From an uncultured Lachnospiraceae bacterium (lineage in GTDB: Bacteria; Bacillota; Clostridia; Lachnospirales; Anaerotignaceae): DNA of 64,000 nt. Both the position numbers and the translations under genes were made by a program. Location: the NCBI GenBank assembly GCA_944383855.1, contig CALWRB010000054.1:27331-91330 (forward strand), given 5' to 3'. The notes beneath the pieces are model-generated. The model was not told where the DNA came from and did not search any database. It saw only the letters and a program-made list of their open reading frames with translations. Positions 43,758 through 53,471 of this stretch are shown here, piece after piece. Position 1 is the stretch's first letter, and each line of letters begins with the position of its first letter.

Positions 43758-45133
43758 AAAGCAAAACGCCCGTTTGTGACTTTTTAAAGCAATATCAGGA
43801 CAGGCAAGCGGTACGGCTGCATATGCCGGGGCATAAAGGCGTGGAACGCATTGGCTGCGAAGCATGGGATATTACTGAGGTAGAAGGGGCTGATGCGTTA
43901 TATGAAGCGGAAGGCATTCTTGCAGAAAGCGAACAAAACGCTTCCGATCTATTCGGTTTTGGCAGGACCTACTACAGCACGGAAGGCTCTACCCAGTGCT
44001 TGAAGGCAATGCTGTATTTAGCGAAAAAATTCGCGCCGCCTGCGAAAAAAAACGTGATACTGGCGGGCAGAAATGCGCATAAAGCGTTTTTATACGGCTG
44101 TGCGTTGTTGGATCTGGAAGTGCGGTGGCTGTTTAGCGAAACGCAGAACGATTCTGTTTGCAGCTGTCATATTTCTGCCGGGCAGGTTGAACAGGCATTG
44201 GCAGGCATGGAAGAAAAACCTGCGGCGGTATATTTGACCGCACCGGATTATTTGGGATACAGCCCCGATCTTTCTGCGATCTCTGCGGTTTGTCAGCGGG
44301 CGCAGGTACCGCTTTTGGTGGACAATGCACATGGCGCCTATCTCAAATTTTTGCCGTATGCCGCACACCCGTTGGAGCTCGGCGCTTCCATGAGCTGTGA
44401 TTCCGCGCATAAAACGCTGCCTGTTTTGACGGGAGGCGCGTATTTGCACTTGTCTGAAACATGGGCAAACAAAGTGGATGATGAGGCAAAAAAAGCATTG
44501 GAACTGTTCGGCTCCACAAGCCCTTCTTATTTGATACTGGCGTCCTTAGATGCCTGCAATGCTTATCTTGCAACGTCGTTTTCCGAGCATCTGCGGCAAA
44601 GCATACAGCTTTTGGAACAGACAAAAGAACATCTGCGCACAAATGGGTGGCATGTGGAACAAACCGATCCGTTGAAGCTGACGCTTTGCACTGCTGCCTA
44701 TGGCTATACGGGAAAAGAGGTTTCTGCTTATTTACAGGAAAATGGCATTGTTTGCGAATTTGCAGATAGCGAATACTTAGTATGTATGGTTTCTGTTTGC
44801 AATACGGCTGCGCAGTTAAAAACGCTGGAGGAACTTTTATCCGCCTTGCCGCAAAAAGAGAAAATCCTTTTGCAAAAGTGGGAAAGTGCAGCAGTACCAC
44901 AGAGAATGTCTATACGAGAGGCGATATTTGCACCAAGCAAGGTAGTGCCTGTCAAAGAAAGCGTGGGCAAAATCTGCGCCGCACCCGAGGTGGCTTGTCC
45001 ACCCGCGGTCCCTATCGTTGCCAGCGGGGAGGAGATCACGGAAGAAATGCTTGCGATTTTTGATGCGTATGGTATAATGCAGGTGCGTGTAGTGGAAAAA
45101 AACGGAAATACTTTGTATGAAAATAGACAATAA
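43754..45133 (+). CDS. Orn/Lys/Arg decarboxylase family protein
   Basis: A 459-residue fold-type I PLP protein, shorter than biosynthetic SpeA-type enzymes. It starts with the family's LHMPGHKG, DITEVEGADALYEA, then FGRTYYSTEGSTQ, LLVDNAHGAY with the PLP Asp and CDSAHKTLPVLTGGAYL with the Schiff-base Lys. The C-terminal small domain is truncated compared with classical enzymes. Clostridial relatives occur next to holB/tmk; here the gene instead overlaps scfB by GTGA. Possible substrates: Arg, Lys or Orn; unresolved. A terminator is not obvious behind it. Confidence 0.85.
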   Translation: MKSKTPVCDFLKQYQDRQAVRLHMPGHKGVERIGCEAWDITEVEGADALYEAEGILAESEQNASDLFGFGRTYYSTEGSTQCLKAMLYLAKKFAPPAKKNVILAGRNAHKAFLYGCALLDLEVRWLFSETQNDSVCSCHISAGQVEQALAGMEEKPAAVYLTAPDYLGYSPDLSAISAVCQRAQVPLLVDNAHGAYLKFLPYAAHPLELGASMSCDSAHKTLPVLTGGAYLHLSETWANKVDDEAKKALELFGSTSPSYLILASLDACNAYLATSFSEHLRQSIQLLEQTKEHLRTNGWHVEQTDPLKLTLCTAAYGYTGKEVSAYLQENGIVCEFADSEYLVCMVSVCNTAAQLKTLEELLSALPQKEKILLQKWESAAVPQRMSIREAIFAPSKVVPVKESVGKICAAPEVACPPAVPIVASGEEITEEMLAIFDAYGIMQVRVVEKNGNTLYENRQ

Positions 45134-45324
45134 ATCATCGTATTTTGCAATGGTTTTTGGAAAAAAGACGATTTTAGTCGACCGATTTTCGGTGAAAAAA
45201 GAAATCAAAAAAATTTTTTTCATTTTTGTAACCTTTTCGGAAAAAATCGGCACTAAACTAATGTACAAAGATAAGTACGGAAAAAAATAGAAAGAATGCG
45301 CGCTTGCGCAGGAGGATAAAAAAG

Positions 45325-46278
45325 ATGAGTTTTTCCATATTGGGAACGGGAATGTATGTTCCCGATCATGTAGTCACAAATGACGATATGTCAAAATTGG
45401 TTGACACCAACGATGAATGGATCCGCCGTCGTGTAGGTGTCGGAGAACGCCGCCTGAGCACAGGTGAAACGGCAGCGGATATGGCTTATTTCGCAGCGCT
45501 GCGTGCGCTGGAAAAAAGCGGCTGTGCCAAAGAGGAAATAGACCTGATTTTGGTGGCTTCCGTCAGCGGAGAGGATATTTCTCCTTCCGTTGCATGTATG
45601 GTACAGAACAAACTGGGAGTGACCTGCCCTGCGTTTGATATTAACGCAGCCTGCTCCGCGTTTATTTTCCTGCTGGAAACGGCAGCGGGATTCTTTGCCA
45701 GAGGCAAAGTGAAAAAAGTGCTGATCATCGGTGCGGAGCGTTTGAGCCGCATCATGGACTTCACAGACCGCAGCACCTGCGTCATTTTCGGTGACGGTGC
45801 CGGCGCGGCGGTATTGGGCGAAGGCGACGGTTATATGGACGCAGTGCTTCATGTAAAAGGCGGAGATGATGTCATCAAAATTCCGCAGTTTCAGGGAATG
45901 TCCCCTTATTTTAAAGGCGAGCAGATCAAGCCTTACATTCATATGAAGGGACAGGAAACCTTCAAATTTGCAGTCAGCTCTATCTGCCATGACACCAAAG
46001 AACTTCTGCAAAGAGAGTCTTTGACATGGGACGATATTGCATATATTGTGCCGCATCAGGCAAACAGACGTATCATTGACTTTGCAGCGTCTATGCTGAA
46101 GGTGCCGAAGGAGAAGTTCTATCTGAATATCGAGCGTTACGGCAATACTTCTTCCGCAAGTATCCCGATCGCTTTAGATGAGATGGATCAAAAAGGAATG
46201 CTCCAAAGAGGGCAGCTGATCCTTCTGACAGCTTTCGGCGGCGGACTTGCCAGTGCGGCATGCTTGGTACGTTGGTAA
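45325..46278 (+). CDS. fabH: 3-Oxoacyl-ACP synthase III (FabH)
   Basis: A 317-residue thiolase-fold condensing enzyme that starts fatty acid synthesis from acetyl-CoA (or branched acyl-CoA) and malonyl-ACP. Catalytic triad: Cys in NAACSAF, His in PHQANRR, Asn in RYGNTSSAS. N-terminus has the DTNDEWIRRRVGVGERR segment; FDINAACSAF follows. I use the ATG at 45325 after AGGAGG (45310-45315); the frame runs to 45304. First gene of the eleven-gene fab-acc operon. Confidence 0.97.
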   Translation: MSFSILGTGMYVPDHVVTNDDMSKLVDTNDEWIRRRVGVGERRLSTGETAADMAYFAALRALEKSGCAKEEIDLILVASVSGEDISPSVACMVQNKLGVTCPAFDINAACSAFIFLLETAAGFFARGKVKKVLIIGAERLSRIMDFTDRSTCVIFGDGAGAAVLGEGDGYMDAVLHVKGGDDVIKIPQFQGMSPYFKGEQIKPYIHMKGQETFKFAVSSICHDTKELLQRESLTWDDIAYIVPHQANRRIIDFAASMLKVPKEKFYLNIERYGNTSSASIPIALDEMDQKGMLQRGQLILLTAFGGGLASAACLVRW

Positions 46279-46330
46279 ACAAACATGGAACTTGTTGTTT
46301 TATTTTGAAATGAAAAAGGAGAGAATTACA

Positions 46331-46555
46331 ATGGTATTTGAAAAAATCGCAGAAATGATCGCAGAAAAAATGGATTGTGAAGTATCCGCAGTAACAGCAG
46401 ACAGCAAATTCAACGAAATGGGTATCGACTCTTTGGACTTTATGGAAATGCTGATGCAGTTGGAAGAAGAATTCGGCATTGAGATCGATATGGGCGAAGA
46501 AAAACTGGAAACAGTTGGTCAGCTGGTTGCTCTGATCGAGGCAAAACAGGCTTAA
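46331..46555 (+). CDS. acpP: Acyl carrier protein
   Basis: A 74-residue acidic four-helix protein. The phosphopantetheine Ser lies in GIDSLDFMEML (about residue 36), the family motif. It carries growing acyl chains between Fab enzymes. Start is the ATG at 46331, in the normal ACP N-terminus MVFEKIAEM; the open frame extends to 46247 but overlaps fabH. GGAGAG precedes. Confidence 0.95.
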   Translation: MVFEKIAEMIAEKMDCEVSAVTADSKFNEMGIDSLDFMEMLMQLEEEFGIEIDMGEEKLETVGQLVALIEAKQA

Positions 46556-46574
46556 TTACAAAGGAGGCAGCGCA

Positions 46575-47522
46575 ATGATTTCACCGATTTGCGAAAAATT
46601 AGGGATCCAGTATCCCATTTTCCAAGGTGGCATGGCGTGGATTGCAGACGGTAAACTGGCTGCCGCCGTTTCTAACGGCGGCGGCCTTGGTATTATTTCC
46701 GCAATGAATGCCGATGCCAATTATTTGAGAGAACAGATTCAGATCGCACGCAGTCTGACGGATAAACCTTTCGGCGTGAATATTATGCTGATGAGTCCGC
46801 ATGTAGCGGAAGTGGCGCAGATCGCGGCGGAAGAAAAAGTAGCGGTCGTTACAACAGGTGCGGGTATCCCCACCAAATATATGCCGATGTGGAAAGAAGC
46901 AGGCATTTGTGTCATTCCTGTAGTTGCATCTGTTGCATCTGCAAAAATGATGGAAAAAGCAGGCGCTTTTGCCGTTATTGCAGAAGGCAGTGAGTCCGGC
47001 GGACACATCGGTGAGCTGACGACAATGGCACTGGTACCGCAGGTTTGCGATGCGGTTTCCATTCCGGTCATGGCAGCAGGCGGCATTGCTGATGGCAGAG
47101 GGGTAGCAGCTTCCTTTATGCTGGGCGCAGTTGGTGTGCAGTTGGGTACACGTTTCCTGCTGGCAACGGAGTGCGGCGTACATCAGAACTACAAAGATAT
47201 GGTGAAAAAAGCCAATGATATCGGCACTGTTGCAACAGGCAGACGCTTTGGCGGAAATACCTGCCGTTGCCTGAAAAACCGTTTCAGCCGTAACTTCCTG
47301 AAAGAGGAATACGCACCCGATGCAACACCCGAAAGCGTTGCAGATTTGGGTGTAGGCGCACTGCGTAAAGCAGCGGTGGAAGGCGATACACAGGAAGGCT
47401 GCTTCCTGGCAGGTCAGATCTCCGGTCTGGTCAATGAAGAAAAACCCGCAGCGCAAATTATAGAGGAGATTTTTGCGGAAGCGGAAGAATTGCTGAAAGG
47501 AGCACCGAAATGGGTAAAATAG
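46575..47522 (+). CDS. fabK: Enoyl-ACP reductase II (FabK)
   Basis: A 315-residue FMN-dependent enzyme of the 2-nitropropane dioxygenase fold. PIFQGGMAWIADG, GSESGGHIGELTTMALVPQ and VPVMAAGGIADGRGVA-type phosphate-binding segments (here IPVMAAGGIADG) identify it. In this operon context FabK, not a nitronate monooxygenase, is the assignment. It reduces enoyl-ACP and is insensitive to triclosan. AAAGGAGG precedes; fabD overlaps its last 13 bases. Confidence 0.93.
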   Translation: MISPICEKLGIQYPIFQGGMAWIADGKLAAAVSNGGGLGIISAMNADANYLREQIQIARSLTDKPFGVNIMLMSPHVAEVAQIAAEEKVAVVTTGAGIPTKYMPMWKEAGICVIPVVASVASAKMMEKAGAFAVIAEGSESGGHIGELTTMALVPQVCDAVSIPVMAAGGIADGRGVAASFMLGAVGVQLGTRFLLATECGVHQNYKDMVKKANDIGTVATGRRFGGNTCRCLKNRFSRNFLKEEYAPDATPESVADLGVGALRKAAVEGDTQEGCFLAGQISGLVNEEKPAAQIIEEIFAEAEELLKGAPKWVK

Positions 47523-48427
47523 CATTTGTTTTTTCCGGTCAAGGCGCGCAGAAAGCCGGCATGGGAAAAGAATTTTATGAACAGGTACCGAAGGCGAAGG
47601 CGCTTTTGGATCAGGCGGAACAAATGCGTAAAGGTACGCTGGAGCAGATGTTTGGCGGCAGTGCGGAAGAACTGAAGCAGACAGAAAATACACAGCCCTG
47701 CCTGTATCTGACAGATCTTGCGGCTGCGATCGCACTGCAGGAAGCCGGTATCCAAGCAGAAGGTGTGGCGGGATTTTCTTTGGGTGAAATCCCCGCGTTG
47801 GCATTCGCAGGTGCATATTCCATGACAGACGGATTTTTGATCGCACAGGCAAGAGGAAATGCGATGGGACGCGCTGCGAAGGAGTTTCCTTCCGCAATGG
47901 CGGCTGTTTTGAAACTTTCTGCAAAGGAAGTGGAGCAGGTTTGTGCAGGATTTACACAGGCTTACCCCGTGAACTATAACTGCGAGGGTCAGACGGTAGT
48001 TTCTGTGGCAAATGAGGAAATGGACGCGTTGAAAGAAGCGATCCGTGCGGCAGGCGGTCGTGCGATGCCGATCGCGACCGGCGGTGGTTTCCATTCTCCG
48101 TTTATGCATGAGGCAGCAGCCGAGTTTGGCGCGTTTTTACAGGATATTTCCGTGCAGTATCCGACCCTGCCCGTTTATGCGAACGCGACAGCAAAATTAT
48201 ATCCGCAAGAGGTAAAAGAGATGATGGCGCATCAGATCGATCACCCGCTGCTTTGGCAGGCTTCCATTGAGCAGATGGCGGCAGATGGTTATGATACCTT
48301 TATCGAAGCGGGCATTGGTAATACATTGGAAAAACTGATCGGGAAAATATTGCCCGATGCAAAAGTCTTTGCCTGCAGCACAATGGCAGACGTAGACAAA
48401 ATCAGAAAGGAGCTTGGCATATGCTGA
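47510..48427 (+). CDS. fabD: Malonyl-CoA-ACP transacylase (FabD)
   Basis: A 305-residue enzyme. VFSGQGAQKAGMG and GFSLGEIPALA (nucleophile Ser; GHSLGE is the usual form) mark the family, with GGGFHSPFM carrying the catalytic His. Transfers malonyl from CoA to ACP. Starts inside fabK and overlaps fabG by seven bases, so translation is coupled. Confidence 0.96.
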   Translation: MGKIAFVFSGQGAQKAGMGKEFYEQVPKAKALLDQAEQMRKGTLEQMFGGSAEELKQTENTQPCLYLTDLAAAIALQEAGIQAEGVAGFSLGEIPALAFAGAYSMTDGFLIAQARGNAMGRAAKEFPSAMAAVLKLSAKEVEQVCAGFTQAYPVNYNCEGQTVVSVANEEMDALKEAIRAAGGRAMPIATGGGFHSPFMHEAAAEFGAFLQDISVQYPTLPVYANATAKLYPQEVKEMMAHQIDHPLLWQASIEQMAADGYDTFIEAGIGNTLEKLIGKILPDAKVFACSTMADVDKIRKELGIC

Positions 48428-49155
48428 AAGGAAAAACAGCAGTTGTGACCGGCGGCACAAGAGGCATCGGAGCGGCGATTTGCCGTACCTTTGCGCAAAA
48501 CGGCGCAGACGTTGCATTTTTATATGCCGGCAATGTGGAAAAAGCGAAGGAAATGGAAGAAGCGCTGACAGCGCTGGGTGTAAAAGCAAAAGGTTACCGT
48601 TGTGATGTGGCTGACAGCGCAGCGGTTAAGGAAACGCTTTCTCAGATCGCAAAAGAGTTCGGTCCTGTTCAGATTTTAGTGAATAATGCCGGCGTGACCA
48701 GGGATAAACTGGTTATGGGCATGAAAGATGCGGATTTTGATGATGTGCTGCATACCAACCTGCGCGGCGCGTTTTATATGATCCGTGGACTCTATCCTGT
48801 TTTTATGAAACAGAAATACGGCAAGATCATCAATATCAGTTCTGTATCCGGACTGATCGGTAATGCGGGGCAGGCAAACTATTCTGCTTCCAAAGCCGGC
48901 TTGATTGGATTGACAAAATCTGTGGCAAGAGAATTGGCAAGCAGACATGTTTGCTGCAATGCGATTGCCCCCGGTTTTGTGGAAACGGATATGACAAAAG
49001 ATTTGGCAGAGGGCAATCAGCTGGCAGCACAAATTCCGATGGGACGTATGGGTAAGCCGGAGGATATTGCCGCTGCGGCATTATTTTTAGCAAGTGAAGG
49101 TTCAGACTATATTACCGGCGAAGTGATCCGTGTTGATGGCGGACTGGCAATGTAG
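48421..49155 (+). CDS. fabG: 3-Oxoacyl-ACP reductase (FabG)
   Basis: A 244-residue short-chain dehydrogenase, NADPH-dependent. TGGTRGIGAAI nucleotide motif, LVNNAGVTRD, the SSVSGLIGNAGQANYSASKAGL active site with Ser-Tyr-Lys, and C-terminal ITGEVIRVDGG. Reduces the 3-oxoacyl-ACP in chain extension. Overlaps fabD; fabF starts 13 bases later. Confidence 0.97.
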   Translation: MLKGKTAVVTGGTRGIGAAICRTFAQNGADVAFLYAGNVEKAKEMEEALTALGVKAKGYRCDVADSAAVKETLSQIAKEFGPVQILVNNAGVTRDKLVMGMKDADFDDVLHTNLRGAFYMIRGLYPVFMKQKYGKIINISSVSGLIGNAGQANYSASKAGLIGLTKSVARELASRHVCCNAIAPGFVETDMTKDLAEGNQLAAQIPMGRMGKPEDIAAAALFLASEGSDYITGEVIRVDGGLAM

Positions 49156-49168
49156 GAGGTAAAATAAT

Positions 49169-50407
49169 ATGAGAAGAGTAGTGGTAACAGGTATGGGAGC
49201 AATCACTCCCGTAGGAAACACTGTGGCAGAATTTTGGGATGCATTGGTGAATGGGAAAAACGGGATCGCGGAAATCACACGTTTCGATGCTTCCGAGAAC
49301 AAATATCGTTTGGCGGCAGAAGTGAAAAATTTCGATCCCTTGCAGTATATGGATAAAGTAACTTCCCGTAAAACAGACCGTTTCAGTCAGTATGCGCTGG
49401 CAGCGGCACAGGAAGCGATGGACGACAGCGGACTGGAAGGCAAAATCGATAAGGAAGAACTGGGTGTTTATTTCGGCAGCGGTATCGGCGGTTTTGAAAC
49501 TTTCTGTCAGTCTTTTGAAGTTATGCAGGAAAAAGGCCCCAGAAAAGTATCGCCTATGTTTATTCCTAAAATGATACAGAATATCGGTGCGGGAAATATC
49601 GCGATCCGTTTTGACGCAGAGGGTCCTTGTATTGCGTTTTCCACTGCCTGCGCAACAGGTACGACAGCAATCGGAGAAGCGTATCGCGCGATTTTGTGCG
49701 GTGATGCGACTGCCGTGATCTGCGGCGGCAGCGAAGCTGCGATCACACCTTTGGCAGTGGCAGGCTTTGGCGCATGCATGGCACTGAGCGCATCGGAAGA
49801 CCCCAACACCGCTTCTTTGCCTTTTGATAAACGCAGAGGCGGCTTTGTGATGGGCGAAGGCGCAGGCGCGCTGATTTTGGAAGAAATGGAACATGCAAAA
49901 CAAAGAGGCGCAAAAATCTATGCGGAAGTAGTAGGCTATGGCTCTACTTGTGACGCATATCATATGACAGCGCCGCACCCGGAAGCGATCGCAAGCGCAA
50001 AGTCCATTGAGAAAGCAGCAAAGGGTCTGGAAGGGCTTGCACCGGAGAAGATCTATTACAACGCGCATGGCACAGGCACAGCCATGAACGATAAAACAGA
50101 AACATTGGCACTGAAGAAGGCAGTGGGAGAAGATGCCGCAAGAAAACTGCATATCAGCTCCACAAAGTCCATGACAGGACATATGCTTGGGGCAGCAGGC
50201 GCGGTAGAAGCCATTGCAGCGATTCTGGCAATGAAAAACGGCGTAGTTCCCCCTACCATCAATCTGTTAGAAGCGGATGAGGACTGCGACCTGAATTATA
50301 CACCCAACACAGCACAGAAAGCCGAGATCAACGGTGCGATGTCTGCATCTTTGGGCTTTGGCGGACATAATGCCTGTGTTGCATTCCGAAAGGTGGAAGA
50401 AGCATGA
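49169..50407 (+). CDS. fabF: 3-Oxoacyl-ACP synthase II (FabF)
   Basis: A 412-residue elongating condensing enzyme. Begins RRVVVTGMGAITPVGN; catalytic Cys in STACATGTTAIG, His in YYNAHGTGTAMND and His in STKSMTGHMLGAAGAVE. Overlaps accB (ATGA). Elongates acyl-ACP with malonyl-ACP. TAGGAGGT precedes the ATG. Confidence 0.97.
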   Translation: MRRVVVTGMGAITPVGNTVAEFWDALVNGKNGIAEITRFDASENKYRLAAEVKNFDPLQYMDKVTSRKTDRFSQYALAAAQEAMDDSGLEGKIDKEELGVYFGSGIGGFETFCQSFEVMQEKGPRKVSPMFIPKMIQNIGAGNIAIRFDAEGPCIAFSTACATGTTAIGEAYRAILCGDATAVICGGSEAAITPLAVAGFGACMALSASEDPNTASLPFDKRRGGFVMGEGAGALILEEMEHAKQRGAKIYAEVVGYGSTCDAYHMTAPHPEAIASAKSIEKAAKGLEGLAPEKIYYNAHGTGTAMNDKTETLALKKAVGEDAARKLHISSTKSMTGHMLGAAGAVEAIAAILAMKNGVVPPTINLLEADEDCDLNYTPNTAQKAEINGAMSASLGFGGHNACVAFRKVEEA

Positions 50408-50856
50408 AACAGGATTTGATGCAGCTGGAAGAATTGGCGCAGTTGATGGAGCGCTATGGGATCTCCAAATTGGAGGTATCCGAAGAACGTATTTTGATGG
50501 AAAGAAACGGTGCGCCTTTGCCGCAGACAGCTGTGGCAGCGGCAGCCGAAAAACCTGCGCAGGTACAGGAAAAGCCGAAGATGGCAGAGCCTGTCATGCA
50601 GGACTATAAAGAGATCGTTTCTCCCTTGGTGGGAACGGTTTATCTGGCGCCGGAAGCAGGTGCGGCACCTTTTGTGCAGGTGGGAGATACCATTAGCGAA
50701 GGGCAGCCGGTCTGCATTGTGGAGTCAATGAAAATGTTTAATCAGATCACGGCGGATTGCAGCGGTGTCGTTGCGGAAGTCTGTGTGGAAAACGGACAGA
50801 TCGCAGAGTACGGTCAGGCACTGTTCCGTATTAAACAGACGGGAGGCGAGCAATAA
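50404..50856 (+). CDS. accB: Biotin carboxyl carrier protein (AccB)
   Basis: A 150-residue protein with an N-terminal helix, a Pro/Ala-rich linker (about 55-75) and the C-terminal biotinyl domain. The biotinylated Lys110 lies in VESMKMFNQI (AMKM in most members; SMKM here). It carries CO2 between AccC and AccAD. Start overlaps fabF; fabZ begins at the stop (TAATG). Confidence 0.95.
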   Translation: MKQDLMQLEELAQLMERYGISKLEVSEERILMERNGAPLPQTAVAAAAEKPAQVQEKPKMAEPVMQDYKEIVSPLVGTVYLAPEAGAAPFVQVGDTISEGQPVCIVESMKMFNQITADCSGVVAEVCVENGQIAEYGQALFRIKQTGGEQ

Positions 50857-51272
50857 TGCAGCAAGAAGAAATCAAAAAACTTTTGCCTCACAGAGATAAT
50901 ATGCTTTTGATCGACGAGGCAGAGCTGCGCGACGGTGTTGCTTACGGCAAAAAGACCATTCGCCCGGACGAGTGGTTTTTGCAGGGACATTTCCCGGGCA
51001 ATCCCGTTGTACCGGGTGTCATCTTATGCGAGATCATGGGTCAGTCTGCCTGTGTACTGTTAGCAGAACAGTGCGAGGGGCAGGTCACCCCGTTTTTTAC
51101 AGGTTTGGACCAGGTAAGGTTCAAACGTCCTGTTCGTCCCAATGAAACACTGGAAACCCAATGCAAAATCGTAAAGAGCAAAGGCAATTTTTATTGGGCA
51201 GAAGGTAAGGGATTTGTGGAAGGAAAACTATGTGTCAGCGCGACATTCTCGTTTGCGCTGATAAAGGAGTAG
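50856..51272 (+). CDS. fabZ: 3-Hydroxyacyl-ACP dehydratase (FabZ)
   Basis: A 138-residue hotdog-fold dehydratase. LLPHRDNMLLIDE and GHFPGNPVVPGVILCEIMGQ contain the catalytic His and Glu. Starts at the accB stop (TAATG). Dehydrates 3-hydroxyacyl-ACP to enoyl-ACP, the FabK substrate. Confidence 0.96.
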   Translation: MQQEEIKKLLPHRDNMLLIDEAELRDGVAYGKKTIRPDEWFLQGHFPGNPVVPGVILCEIMGQSACVLLAEQCEGQVTPFFTGLDQVRFKRPVRPNETLETQCKIVKSKGNFYWAEGKGFVEGKLCVSATFSFALIKE

Positions 51273-51278
51273 AGGCGC

Positions 51279-52607
51279 ATGTTTTCGAAAATACTCATCG
51301 CCAACCGCGGCGAGATCGCTTTGCGCATTATTCGTGCCTGCAGAGAAATGGGGATACGAACAGTCATTGTATATTCCCATGCGGACGAGGACTCTCTGCC
51401 GGTTGCTTTGGCAGATGAACGGATCTGTATCGGCGGCAACAGCCCTGCGCAGAGCTATTTGAATCAACAAAATATTATCAGTGCAGCAATCTCTGCCGAA
51501 GCAGATGCCATTCATCCCGGATATGGCTTTTTGTCTGAAAACAGCGATTTTGCCGCGTTGTGTGAACAAAACGGCATTGTGTTTATCGGACCGAAAAGCA
51601 GTGTAATCCGCGCAATGGGGGATAAAGGCGAGGCAAGACGCTTGATGAAAGAAGTCGGTGTGCCGATTGTACCCGGCTCTGATGTACTGCATGATGTGGA
51701 GTCTGCCAAAAAGGCTGCCAAAGAAGTCGGTTTTCCGCTTTTGGTCAAGGCGGTTGCCGGCGGCGGCGGAAAAGGCATTCGTCTGGTCGAAAAAGAAGAA
51801 GATCTGGAACAGGCTTTTTTGACTGCTTCTGCGGAAGCGAAAAGTGCCTTTGGCAACGGCGAAGTATATATGGAACGCTATCTGCCTTCTGTGCGGCATG
51901 TGGAAATTCAGATCTTGGCAGATGCGTTTGGCAATATCGTCTGCTTGGGTGAGAGAGATTGCTCTTTGCAAAAAAATAAGCAGAAAGTGTTGGAAGAAAC
52001 ACCTTGCCCCGTGCTGAGCAGAGAAAAAGTCAAAGAAATGCAAGCAGCTGCGCTTTTGGCTGCGAAAGCCGCGCAGTATACGAATGCCGGCACAGTGGAG
52101 TTTTTGGTAGCGCCGGACGGTTCTTTCTATTTTATGGAGATGAACACCCGTTTACAGGTAGAGCACCCTATTACGGAGGCAGTTTGTGACGTGGATCTGG
52201 TGAAATGGCAGATCCGTATTGCCTGCCGCATTCCGTTGGAAATGAAGCAAGAGGAGATCGTGCAAAGAGGACATTCCATCGAATGCCGTATCAATGCGCG
52301 TTCCACCGGTACGGTATCATTTTTGCATATTCCGGGCGGCAGAGGGGTTCGCTTTGACACAGCGCTGGTTCAGCAGTATGTGATGCCGCCGTATTACGAT
52401 TCTATGCTGGGCAAACTCATCGTTCATGGTAACGACAGGGAAGAAGCGATCCGTAAGATGGAAGCGGCACTTTGTGAAATGGTAATAGAAGGCATTCAAA
52501 CCAATATTGAAGAACAGCTTTTTTTAGTGCGCAGCCGTGCGTTCCAGGAAGGTATTTATGATACAGCGGCACTGGATTCGATTTTGCGGGAAGGAGGTAA
52601 GGCGTAA
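51279..52607 (+). CDS. accC: Biotin carboxylase (AccC)
   Basis: A 442-residue ATP-grasp enzyme. FSKILIANRGEIALRIIRA is the family start, KAVAGGGGKGIRLV the glycine loop, and EMNTRLQVEHPITEAV the metal and catalytic region. Carboxylates AccB-biotin. Six bases after fabZ; accD begins directly at the next base after its stop. Confidence 0.97.
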   Translation: MFSKILIANRGEIALRIIRACREMGIRTVIVYSHADEDSLPVALADERICIGGNSPAQSYLNQQNIISAAISAEADAIHPGYGFLSENSDFAALCEQNGIVFIGPKSSVIRAMGDKGEARRLMKEVGVPIVPGSDVLHDVESAKKAAKEVGFPLLVKAVAGGGGKGIRLVEKEEDLEQAFLTASAEAKSAFGNGEVYMERYLPSVRHVEIQILADAFGNIVCLGERDCSLQKNKQKVLEETPCPVLSREKVKEMQAAALLAAKAAQYTNAGTVEFLVAPDGSFYFMEMNTRLQVEHPITEAVCDVDLVKWQIRIACRIPLEMKQEEIVQRGHSIECRINARSTGTVSFLHIPGGRGVRFDTALVQQYVMPPYYDSMLGKLIVHGNDREEAIRKMEAALCEMVIEGIQTNIEEQLFLVRSRAFQEGIYDTAALDSILREGGKA

Positions 52608-53471
52608 ATGAACCGAATGATAGGATTATTTAAGCGCTCCGAGAATAAACCGGAAGCAGGCGGCATGATGCCCGCAGCGGAAGAAAGGCTCAAATGCCCT
52701 GTCTGCAAGAGCAGACTGCGTAAAATCGATATCAAACATAATAAAATGGTTTGCCCGGAATGTGGCTATCATTATCGCCTGAATGCAAGATCCCGCCTGA
52801 AAGTGATTTGCGACAAAGACAGTTTTCAGGAACTGTTTACGAATATTTCAACCAGTGATCCTTTGATTTTTCCGGGGTACCGTAAGAAATTAGAGGAATT
52901 GTCGGAAAAGAAAGTGGCGCACGAAGGTGTACTTTGCGGAACGGGTACGATCAACGGATACGAAACAGCACTGTTTATCATGGACCCTTCTTTTATGATG
53001 GGCAGCATGGGCAGTGTTGTGGGAGAAAAGATCTCCCGTTTGTTTGAATATGCCATTGCGCATCATCTGCCGGTGGTTGGATTTACTGCCTCGGGAGGCG
53101 CAAGAATGCAGGAAGGTATTCTTTCTTTGATGCAGATGGCAAAGGTGAGCGGCTCTGTAGGCAAGCATAGTCAGGCAGGCGGATTGTATATCACAGTTTT
53201 GACAGATCCTACAACAGGTGGTGTGACGGCAAGTTATGCTATGTTGGGGGATATTCTGATCGCAGAGCCGGGCACGCTGATCGGTTTTGCTGGAAAGCGT
53301 GTGATTGAGCAGACAACAGGCAAAAAGCTGCCGGAGGATTTCCAGAGTGCGGAATTTTTGCTCAAACACGGATTTTTGGATGCAATCGTCCCCAGAACGG
53401 AACTGAAGGAAACCTTAGCAAGGCTGCTGCGGCAGCATGGAGCAAAGGAGGTGCACCATGCAGGCTTATGA
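52608..53471 (+). CDS. accD: Acetyl-CoA carboxylase carboxyltransferase beta subunit (AccD)
   Basis: A 287-residue crotonase-like subunit. The N-terminal zinc ribbon CPVC-x-CPECG at about 29-51 is intact, then ARSRLKVICD, GFTASGGARMQEG and EPGTLIGFAGKRVIEQT. Its ATG directly follows accC; its end overlaps the start region of accA by 14 bases. Confidence 0.96.
   Translation: MNRMIGLFKRSENKPEAGGMMPAAEERLKCPVCKSRLRKIDIKHNKMVCPECGYHYRLNARSRLKVICDKDSFQELFTNISTSDPLIFPGYRKKLEELSEKKVAHEGVLCGTGTINGYETALFIMDPSFMMGSMGSVVGEKISRLFEYAIAHHLPVVGFTASGGARMQEGILSLMQMAKVSGSVGKHSQAGGLYITVLTDPTTGGVTASYAMLGDILIAEPGTLIGFAGKRVIEQTTGKKLPEDFQSAEFLLKHGFLDAIVPRTELKETLARLLRQHGAKEVHHAGL

Noticed and set aside
45240..45320. 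FapR- or FabT-type operator upstream of fabH
   Set aside because: Repeats such as ACTAAACTAATG and GTAC-N8-GTAC are too weak to match either consensus.
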